A DNA stretch of 64,000 nucleotides from Roseofilum reptotaenium CS-1145 (GTDB lineage Bacteria; Cyanobacteriota; Cyanobacteriia; Cyanobacteriales; Desertifilaceae). Every line of letters begins with the position of its first letter. Position 1 is the first letter of the stretch. The notes under the pieces are model-generated. The model had not been told where the DNA came from. It did no database searches and saw only the letters and a program-made list of their open reading frames with translations. Positions 25,753-33,345 of this stretch are shown piece after piece. The DNA is taken from contig NZ_JAQMUE010000034.1 in assembly GCF_028330985.1 (NCBI RefSeq), forward strand, positions 62,001-126,000, written 5' to 3'. A program made the translations under genes and the position numbers.

Positions 25753-25911
25753 ATGCTTATCCTATGTTCTCTGGCAAGAGGAACAAGTAAGGAGAGTCAA
25801 CAAGATTGCGCCGATCGCGCAAAAGCAGTGGTTGAAGAAAAAGATCGCACTATTCAACAGCTAAGAGAGAGCCTAGCGCAACTGGGTATCAATCCAGATA
25901 CTCTCAGTTAG
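25753..25911 (+). pseudogene. C-terminal fragment of a Uma2-family gene
   Basis: This frame is not long, but from 25809 it reads ADRAKAVVEEKDRTIQQLRESLAQLGINPDTLS and stops at 25909-25911. That is the coiled-coil-plus-LGIDPD ending of Uma2 proteins, seen in the intact gene (RLRAMGIDPDTLS, ending 36648) and in the pseudogene ending at 6966. The preceding codons do not resemble Uma2. A short ATG frame exists from 25753, so a 52-residue product is possible but unlikely to be functional. Confidence 0.6.
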
Positions 25912-26075
25912 AGGAGTAAGCTATCGCCGTGTCTCCGTGTCTGTGCGTCCCCCGATCTTCTCGACTCCCCACTGTTTACTCTTTGTTAAGACAGATTCTT
26001 ATACTGTGGGCAGGTTGCATAATCTCGGTTAATCTAAAATAGAGTAGAGCGGCTCTCTCTTAGGCATGTTGCATA

Positions 26076-26603
26076 ATGTCCCCTAATTTATCTGGTCGTA
26101 AACTTAAATTCAAACGCCGTCCCCACTTGGCGATCGCTGTGCTTCCTGATGTCGATTCAGCATTTGCTGCCTATCGATTACTCTATAGCGAAGGGATATC
26201 CCCTGAATACTTAGCCATTGTGGGGCGAGAATTTAATCCTCCCGAATGGGTAGGATTGTATAAACCCATGAAGATTATCTTTGCTAAGGCCTATCGACTG
26301 GCCCTATTATCCGCCTTGGCTGGGAGCGCGATCGCGGCTATCCTCCTATGGGTCTTAAAGCTGGAGATTTCCAATTTTGCTCACCTCCATATCGCTCTAG
26401 TCATTTTATCAGCCGGACTCATGAGTGGTCTATCGGGTAGTCTTGTGGGCGCACTGATTGGCTTTTTTGGTGAAGGAAATACTTCTAGTATCTATCGCCA
26501 TCACCTGCAACAGGGGCGATATCTGCTGATGATTGAAGGACCAGAACACATGGTAAGGCGCTCGAAAGAAGTGCTAAGTCAATATTCGACTTCGCCCTCT
26601 TGA
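26076..26603 (+). CDS. Conserved-type membrane protein with glycine-rich helix pair
   Basis: The 175-residue protein has an N-terminal domain resembling ferredoxin-like stress-protein domains (LAIAVLPDVDSAFAAYRLLYSEGISPEYLAIVGRE). Two hydrophobic, glycine/serine-rich helices follow (about 72-95 and 105-135), then a C-terminal strand YLLMIEGPEHMVRRSKEVL. This layout is like the DUF1269/general-stress membrane proteins, but I cannot assign the family firmly. The ATG sits directly after TTGCATA and no clear Shine-Dalgarno sequence is visible. It precedes the hybrid kinase in the same direction. Confidence 0.7.
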   Translation: MSPNLSGRKLKFKRRPHLAIAVLPDVDSAFAAYRLLYSEGISPEYLAIVGREFNPPEWVGLYKPMKIIFAKAYRLALLSALAGSAIAAILLWVLKLEISNFAHLHIALVILSAGLMSGLSGSLVGALIGFFGEGNTSSIYRHHLQQGRYLLMIEGPEHMVRRSKEVLSQYSTSPS

Positions 26604-26689
26604 GCCATGGAAAGGGGTGGATCGGCTATTCTAGTATTTTCAGATGACCTACCCACGCCCAGATTCCAGAGAATATTGCCATCAATGCC

Positions 26690-29600
26690 ATGCTTCGTGT
26701 TAAGCAACGGTTTCATCGACTTTTCCAAACTGTACCCTTAGGAGTGGCCTTAATTGTGCCTTTTCTCCTGCAAATTGCGATCGCAGTGGGCTTAACTGGA
26801 TATTTCTCTTGGTACCATGGCAAAGCAGCCGTTGAAAATGTCACCAGTCGCTTACAAGCAGAAATCACGGCTCATCTCGACGATCGTCTCGTTAATACTC
26901 TTTCCATTGCGCATCAGATTAATCACGTTAATGCTAATGCCATTGCTTGGGGAGAAACAGACCCAAACAACCTTGAGCAGTTAAGCCAAAAATTTTACGA
27001 ACAACTCCAGTTATTTCCCCAGATCCGTGAAATTCAATTTGCCAATTCCCAAGGCGAATGGGTGAGTGTGCGTCATTCTCAGAAGGATAATTGGAGCCTA
27101 GAACTGGCGATCGCGTCCTCTACAACCGATGGTCAATTCCATATTTATTCCCTCGATCGAGGAAAACGGGGAGCGCTGTTGCGATCGCTTCCCAACCGCG
27201 ATCCTCGTAAATCGTTTTGGTATCAAGAAGCCACTCGCAACGCCATTATCAACAACAATTCTCGCCAATCTTGGACAACGCCCTATCTCTCAAATACGGG
27301 ACAGATGAGTCTAGATGCCGTCTTACCGATCTATGGCAGGAATCAAACCCAACTGGGTGTCCTATCTACTTCCATCTGGCTTTCTAAACTTCAGCAGTTT
27401 CTACAAACCTTGAATGAGCGACTAGATGCGCAGATTCTAATCTTTAGCAATACAGATGGAAGTATTGCGCCTGTAGTCACCCCTTTGGAGTCAACCTATC
27501 CTCTGATCAATAGTGCGACGGACTATCTCCAAACCTATTTAGTCCAGCACCCTCAAATACAAGAAGCCATTGACCTCCAGGTTAGCCTTCTTGATACTCC
27601 CTACACTCTGCACTTGAGTGCCCTAAGCGATCATCAAGACTTAAATTGGCTCATGGCGATTTTTGTCCCCCAAGATCCCTTTCTGGAGGATATTCACCAA
27701 GGAGGCCATGTTACCGCGATCGTCGGTTTACTGGCGTTGATCGCTGCCACTGTACTCGGTTGGCTTATCACTCGCCACATTATCCGACCGATTAAGCAAC
27801 TCTCGCAAGTGGCGATCGCCCTTTCCGAAGGGGACTGGTATCGCACAGCCGATCCTTGGTACAATCGCACCGATGCCCTAGGAACTCTGGCTCTAGCCTT
27901 TGAGCGAATGCGCTATCAGCTCAAGCGCTCTCATCGTCAACTGCAATCCTATTCTCGGTCTTTAGAAGCTAAAATCCAAGCCAGAACGGAAGAACTCGAA
28001 CAAGAAATCCGCGAGCGGCAAACGATGGAAATTGCTTTACGAGAATCGGAAGAAAAATTCTCCAAAGCCTTTCGTCGTACTCCCCACCCCATTACCATCA
28101 CTTGTTTAAGGAGTGGCAAACATCTGGAAGTCAGTGATAGCTTCCTCAGTTTAACTGGCTACAGCAATGACGAAGTGATTGGTCGTACCGCGTTAGAGCT
28201 AAACCTTTGGGTTCATGTGGAAGAGAGGATGCACTTGTTTCACCTGATTCAGCACAAGAAGCAGGTGAAAAACTATGAATTTACTTATCGCACAAAGGCT
28301 GGAGAATATCGGGTGGCTCTACTCTCATCGGATGTGATTACGGTGAATGACAAACCCTGTTTACTTTCGGTGACCACTGATATTACCGATCGCAAACAGC
28401 TCGAGGAAGACTTACGGCGATCGCAACAATTCCTCGACAGCATCATCGATCATATTCCCCTAGCCATTTATACTAAGGATATTACCCACAATTTCCAACA
28501 TCTAATTTGGAATCAAGCCAGCGAAGCGATTTTTGGTTTAGGGAGCGATCGCGTGATTGGCAAAACCGATGCCGAAATCTATCCCCTAGAACAAGCAACC
28601 CAATACAGTGCCTATGACTTGCAAGCCGTGCAACAAGGGAAACTTCTAGAGATCGCCGAGCATCCTTTTCAATCCCTCACGCGGGGCAAAATTCTACTCA
28701 GAACCCTCAAATTGCCCCTCTATAACCGCCACGGAGAAGCCACTCATTTACTCTGTATTTCTGAAGATATTAGCGATCGCAAACAAGCAGAAACTGCCCT
28801 TCAACAAGCCAAAGAAGCTGCGGAAATGGCTAACCGCGCCAAGAGTGAATTTTTAGCCAATATGAGCCATGAATTACGCACACCTTTGAATGCTATTTTG
28901 GGCTTTAGTCAATTAATGGCCAATAACCCTAAATTTGCGGCTGGAGCTTCAGAAATTAATATCATTAACCGCAGTGGAGAACATTTACTTGACCTGATTA
29001 ATGACATTCTGGAAATGTCTAAAATAGAAGCAGGTCGGATGACATTTGTGCCAACCGCTTTCGACTTAGAGCAATTATTACAAACTTTAGAAGGAATGTT
29101 ACATATCCGGGCAACTTCTAAAAGGTTAACGTTGACCTTCGATCGCCCCCCGGATTTAGTACAATATATTCAAACTGATGAACAAAAATTACGCCAAGTG
29201 TTGATTAATCTCTTGGGAAATGCAATTAAGTTTACAGAGCAAGGGACAGTCGAATTACTCATATCTCAGGTACGAGAAGATCCTTTAATTCGTTTGCAGT
29301 TTGCCGTTCAAGATACGGGAATTGGGATTGCAGAAGATGAATTAGAGCAATTATTTAATCCTTTTGTACAAACTGAGTCGGGAAGGCGATCGCATCAAGG
29401 AACCGGATTAGGGCTTTCCATTAGTCAAAAATTTGTCCAACTCATGGGGGGTAACATTGAAGTTCAAAGTATCCTGGGGGAAGGCAGTTGTTTTCGATTT
29501 GAAATTCAAGCCACCCTTGCCAGTGCGGAAGGAGTCGATCCCGTTATTGTACGCAATCGAGTAATAGGTTTAGCACCTGGACAACCTCGATATCGGATGC

Positions 29601-30217
29601 TAATTGTCGATGATATCCCTGAAAATCGTCTGTTATTGGTACGCTTATTACACCCTTTGGCATTGGAGATCCTTGAAGCCGAAACGGGAGAAGAGGCGAT
29701 CGCCCATTGGCAGCAGTATCATCCCGATCTGATCTGGATGGATATCCGCATGTCAGGTATGGATGGATACGAAACCACTCGACGGATTCGGGAACTAGAA
29801 AGTCAAGCCTCCCCAACCCAAAAAAGCATCATTATTGCCCTGACTGCCAGTGCCTTTTCCCAAAAACGAGAGCTAGTCTTTGCTGCTGGATGTGATGACT
29901 TTATTGCTAAACCTTTTCAGGAAGAAACGATCTGGAATACGCTAGCCAAACATTTGGGTCTAGAGTACATCTATGAGGAAGCCTTACCCCCAACTGATAG
30001 CCCTGAGCCATTTACCCTTACGCCCAATCAGCTTAAAATAATGCCATCGGAGTGGATTGAGGCCGTACATCAATCGGCTTTAAGTGGCGATGATGAGAGG
30101 ATTATCCAACTCATTGCCCAAATCCCTCCCCATTACCAGGGTTTAATTAACACCCTGTCTGATTTGGTGCATCATTTCCATTTCAATACTTTGTTGGAAT
30201 TAACGGATGAACAGTAA
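26690..30217 (+). CDS. Membrane hybrid histidine kinase (sensor-HAMP-PAS-PAS-HisKA-HATPase-REC)
   Basis: The 1175-residue protein starts with a transmembrane helix (about 18-42) and a Cache-like extracytoplasmic domain to about 340. A second helix (about 345-363) and a HAMP segment (IIRPIKQLSQVAIALSEGDW) follow, then a coiled coil, two PAS/PAC units (about 455-570 and 580-700), and HisKA with phospho-acceptor His727 in MSHELRTPLNAIL. The HATPase has N-box LINLLGNAIKF and G-boxes. The REC domain has Asp1018 in WMDIRMSGMDG. The last about 65 residues form a helical tail shared with two other kinases in this window. It overlaps the next gene by 11 bp, so the two very likely form one phosphorelay. 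Signal unknown. Confidence 0.92.
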   Translation: MLRVKQRFHRLFQTVPLGVALIVPFLLQIAIAVGLTGYFSWYHGKAAVENVTSRLQAEITAHLDDRLVNTLSIAHQINHVNANAIAWGETDPNNLEQLSQKFYEQLQLFPQIREIQFANSQGEWVSVRHSQKDNWSLELAIASSTTDGQFHIYSLDRGKRGALLRSLPNRDPRKSFWYQEATRNAIINNNSRQSWTTPYLSNTGQMSLDAVLPIYGRNQTQLGVLSTSIWLSKLQQFLQTLNERLDAQILIFSNTDGSIAPVVTPLESTYPLINSATDYLQTYLVQHPQIQEAIDLQVSLLDTPYTLHLSALSDHQDLNWLMAIFVPQDPFLEDIHQGGHVTAIVGLLALIAATVLGWLITRHIIRPIKQLSQVAIALSEGDWYRTADPWYNRTDALGTLALAFERMRYQLKRSHRQLQSYSRSLEAKIQARTEELEQEIRERQTMEIALRESEEKFSKAFRRTPHPITITCLRSGKHLEVSDSFLSLTGYSNDEVIGRTALELNLWVHVEERMHLFHLIQHKKQVKNYEFTYRTKAGEYRVALLSSDVITVNDKPCLLSVTTDITDRKQLEEDLRRSQQFLDSIIDHIPLAIYTKDITHNFQHLIWNQASEAIFGLGSDRVIGKTDAEIYPLEQATQYSAYDLQAVQQGKLLEIAEHPFQSLTRGKILLRTLKLPLYNRHGEATHLLCISEDISDRKQAETALQQAKEAAEMANRAKSEFLANMSHELRTPLNAILGFSQLMANNPKFAAGASEINIINRSGEHLLDLINDILEMSKIEAGRMTFVPTAFDLEQLLQTLEGMLHIRATSKRLTLTFDRPPDLVQYIQTDEQKLRQVLINLLGNAIKFTEQGTVELLISQVREDPLIRLQFAVQDTGIGIAEDELEQLFNPFVQTESGRRSHQGTGLGLSISQKFVQLMGGNIEVQSILGEGSCFRFEIQATLASAEGVDPVIVRNRVIGLAPGQPRYRMLIVDDIPENRLLLVRLLHPLALEILEAETGEEAIAHWQQYHPDLIWMDIRMSGMDGYETTRRIRELESQASPTQKSIIIALTASAFSQKRELVFAAGCDDFIAKPFQEETIWNTLAKHLGLEYIYEEALPPTDSPEPFTLTPNQLKIMPSEWIEAVHQSALSGDDERIIQLIAQIPPHYQGLINTLSDLVHHFHFNTLLELTDEQ

Positions 30218-31328
30218 AGTTCTAGCCGATGTGTTAATTGTAGACGATACGCCCAACAATTTGCGTTTGTTATCGTCGATGTTAACGGAAAAAGGTTATA
30301 AGGTGCGTAAGGCGATCGATGCTAAAGGGGCGCTCAAAGCCATTGAGGTGCTAAAACCGGATTTAATTTTGTTGGATATTCGGATGCCGGAAATGGATGG
30401 GTATCAAGTATGTCACATTTTGAAGGCTGATACTCGGACTCAAGATATTCCAGTAATTTTTATTAGTGCTTTAGATGAGACGGTGGATAAGGTGCGAGCA
30501 TTTAATGTGGGGGGAGTAGATTATATTACAAAACCCTTTCAAGCGCCGGAAGTGTTGGCGAGGGTAGCGACTCATTTGCAGATTCATCAATTACAACAGC
30601 AGTTAGAGACTCAAAATACTCAGTTGCAAGCGGAAATTGTGGAACGGCAAAAGGCGGAAGCCGGATTAAAAGTTTTGTTACATGCGGTTTCCCATGATTT
30701 GCGGAATCCGGTAACCGGGATGTTGATGGTGTTTAAAAATTTGTTGAAGCGGGATTCGTTTGCTTTAACCCGATCGATGGTAGAGCGGATGGCAGATAGT
30801 TGCGATCGCCAGTTAAATTTAATTAATTCTTTGATTGAAACCCAACACAGTGAGATTTGGGGGGTGTCTCTCAATTGTGAATCCTTATCATTATCTACAT
30901 TAACTGCTCAGTTGGCAGCAGATTGGGAACCGATATTGAGTCAAAATCAGGCGACTTTAGAAGATCGGATAACGTCTACTTTACCCCTAATTAACGGCGA
31001 TCGCCAGCAACTGTGGCGGGTATTTGAAAACCTGTTCGCCAATGCCCTCAAGCATAATCCCCCTGGTTTAAGCCTGACTCTCAGCGCTAGAGTAGAAGGG
31101 GATTGGGTGCGGTGTACCGTGGGAGATAATGGTACAGGAATGAGCAAAAAACAGTGTGAAACGCTGTTTCAACCCTATACAAGGGGCGATCGGGAAACAC
31201 GCAAAACTGGATTAGGCTTAGGACTATATTTATGTTCCCAAATCATTCACGCCCATGGCGGCGAAATCGGAGTAGATAGTGTTGTGAATGAAGGCACCAA
31301 TTTCTGGTTTACGTTGCCGACGCTATAG
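30207..31328 (+). CDS. Response regulator-histidine kinase (REC-HisKA-HATPase)
   Basis: The 373-residue soluble protein has a REC domain (about 8-122) with acidic pair DD, acceptor Asp57 in LLDIRMPEMDG and the switch lysine in ITKPFQ. A coiled linker and a HisKA box SHDLRNPVTGML follow. The HATPase domain ends with DNGTGMSKKQCETLFQPY and GLGLGLYL. Such proteins take a phosphoryl group on REC and control their own kinase module. The start ATG lies inside the upstream hybrid kinase gene. No DNA-binding output is present, so the relay must continue to another protein. The REC is closely similar to that of the GGDEF-EAL protein at 59108. Confidence 0.9.
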   Translation: MNSKVLADVLIVDDTPNNLRLLSSMLTEKGYKVRKAIDAKGALKAIEVLKPDLILLDIRMPEMDGYQVCHILKADTRTQDIPVIFISALDETVDKVRAFNVGGVDYITKPFQAPEVLARVATHLQIHQLQQQLETQNTQLQAEIVERQKAEAGLKVLLHAVSHDLRNPVTGMLMVFKNLLKRDSFALTRSMVERMADSCDRQLNLINSLIETQHSEIWGVSLNCESLSLSTLTAQLAADWEPILSQNQATLEDRITSTLPLINGDRQQLWRVFENLFANALKHNPPGLSLTLSARVEGDWVRCTVGDNGTGMSKKQCETLFQPYTRGDRETRKTGLGLGLYLCSQIIHAHGGEIGVDSVVNEGTNFWFTLPTL

Positions 31329-31458
31329 TGCTTCGTGCTGGGGAATAGGCAATAGGCAACAGCCAATAGAGAACGAAAATGTCTGAACTCTCTCGTCTCT
31401 TGCTATGAGAGTAAATCTACGGAAAAAAGCAATAAATTCTGCTCTTAACTAAGCATAT

Positions 31459-33273
31459 TTATTGATTTAAGTCAGGGACGACAGGATGGACAATCCGCAG
31501 GCCAAAGGTGCAATATCGATCGCCAGCATTGCGGTGGTTGCGATCGGCACTACGACGGAATATTGAATAGGTGAGAAACCAAGACCCCCCTCGTATTACC
31601 CTTCTGGTCCATTCATCGCTATCGAGCCATATACTACCATCGGCAGGAGCGCGATCGTAACGATCATGCCAATGGTCGGCACACCATTCCCACAGGTTTC
31701 CATGCATATCATATAAGCCAAATCCATTGGGCGGAAAACTACCGACTGAGGTGGTTTTCGCACGATTTTTACCTTCCGGGTCATCTATATCACTATAGTT
31801 GCCATCATAATTAGCCAGGTCAGTCGTCAGGGTTTCGCCAAAATGAAAGGGCGTTGTTGTTCCTGCCCGACAAGCATATTCCCATTCTGCTTCAGAAGGC
31901 AAACGATAGGTGTTTCCCGTATATCGAGATAGCCGGGCGCAAAATTCCTCGCAGTCGTACCATGAAACTTGTTCTACAGGCAAATTCTCTCCCTTAAAAT
32001 AAGACGGATTAGACTCTAGGGAAATATTCACCTGGGGAAATGAAGCTACCCTACGCCATTGAGCCTGCGTGATTAAAAACTTCCCCATATAAAAGGGGGG
32101 CACGGTTACTAAATGCTGGGGTTTTTCATCATCCGATCCTTCTCCCTCTGGTGAACCCATGAGGAAGTCTCCCCCAGGAATAGCCACCATATCTAAAACT
32201 ATTCCTTCTCCCAAGTCCTCCTGGAAATACTGCGCTTCTCGATTTTCCTGCTGAATGATTTTGCCCCAAGCGTTAACTGTCACGACCTCAAAGCTAAATT
32301 TAGAGAGTGAACCTTGGTAAGGTTGGGGTACAGATAGGAGAGTAGACTTTAAAGATTCGAGTTGAGCTGGTTTGAGATGAGCTTTGTTAATGACTTGGGT
32401 TGACTCTGGTTTGAGTTGCACCCTATCCATAGCTGGAGTCGGTACTGTTGAAGTCTGGAGTCTGTTAACTTCTTCTAAAGCTTCCTGAGCTGAAACATAG
32501 CGACTATTGAAGTGATACCGGATCATATTCTGTAGGACTTCCCGCAATCTTGGACTGGAATGAGTAGCAAAGGGTTGCCAGATGATTTCTAGAGTTTCTG
32601 GGTCTGCTGGTAGACTGAGGGCTGGTTTTCCCGTGAGTGCTTCAATGGCGATCATGCCCACAGCATAGATATCGCTACAAAATTTAGGCTGTCCTACCGC
32701 TTGTTCACTGGGCATATATCCAGGTGTACCAACACGAACTGTCCGTTGATTTTTCTCTCCCAATTGAGTTAACTCAGACAGGTGTTGCTTGACTGCACCA
32801 AAATCAATCAGTACCAGTGTTTGATCGGGCTTACGCCGCATCAAGTTATTGGGTTTAATATCCCGATGAATGACTTGATGATCGTGCAAAAACTTTAAGG
32901 GAGTGAGGATATCTTGTAATAACTGAATCACTTGCTCCTCTGACCAAGGTTGTCCCGGGTGTATTTCCTGGCTTAACTCATGACCTTGGATATATTCCTG
33001 AACCAGATAAAATTCTCCTTCTTCCGTAAAATAGGCCAGAAGTTGGGGAATTTGAGGATATTTTCCTAATTTTTGCAGAGCCTTTGCTTCTGTCTCAAAT
33101 AAGCGCTGGGCTGTCTTCAGTTGTTTTGGACTCTTGAACTGGGGCTTCAGTTGCTTGACAACACAGAGGGGATATCCTGGAAGGTGCAAGTCTTGTGCCA
33201 GGTAGGTGAGGCCAAATCCTCCTTTACCGAGTTCCCGTTCTATCTGGTAGCGACCCGCAAGCACTGGTGACAT
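31459..33273 (-). CDS. Ser/Thr protein kinase fused to a formylglycine-generating-enzyme-like domain
   Basis: The N-terminal 270 residues are a Hanks-type kinase. They show the GKGGFG loop (16-21), Lys40 in CVVKQLKP, catalytic HRDIKPNN, DFGAVKQ, and the activation region VGTPGYMPSEQ. A linker of about 80 residues follows. The C-terminal part (about 360-600) is an FGE-sulfatase (SUMF1) fold: IPGGDFLMGSPEGEGSDDE, YRLPSEAEWEYACRAGT, GLYDMHGNLWEWCADHW and RVIRGGSW. No transmembrane helix is seen. In cyanobacteria the FGE-like part is usually regarded as a sensor or binding domain and not a true enzyme. It follows the CHAT-TPR gene on the same strand after 72 bp. Confidence 0.92.
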   Translation of the reverse strand: MSPVLAGRYQIERELGKGGFGLTYLAQDLHLPGYPLCVVKQLKPQFKSPKQLKTAQRLFETEAKALQKLGKYPQIPQLLAYFTEEGEFYLVQEYIQGHELSQEIHPGQPWSEEQVIQLLQDILTPLKFLHDHQVIHRDIKPNNLMRRKPDQTLVLIDFGAVKQHLSELTQLGEKNQRTVRVGTPGYMPSEQAVGQPKFCSDIYAVGMIAIEALTGKPALSLPADPETLEIIWQPFATHSSPRLREVLQNMIRYHFNSRYVSAQEALEEVNRLQTSTVPTPAMDRVQLKPESTQVINKAHLKPAQLESLKSTLLSVPQPYQGSLSKFSFEVVTVNAWGKIIQQENREAQYFQEDLGEGIVLDMVAIPGGDFLMGSPEGEGSDDEKPQHLVTVPPFYMGKFLITQAQWRRVASFPQVNISLESNPSYFKGENLPVEQVSWYDCEEFCARLSRYTGNTYRLPSEAEWEYACRAGTTTPFHFGETLTTDLANYDGNYSDIDDPEGKNRAKTTSVGSFPPNGFGLYDMHGNLWEWCADHWHDRYDRAPADGSIWLDSDEWTRRVIRGGSWFLTYSIFRRSADRNHRNAGDRYCTFGLRIVHPVVPDLNQ

Positions 33274-33345
33274 GGTTCAATTAAAAATTCAAAATAAATT
33301 GAGTTGTGGGTGGGTGACTCCAATTGTAGTATAAGATGATCTCCC

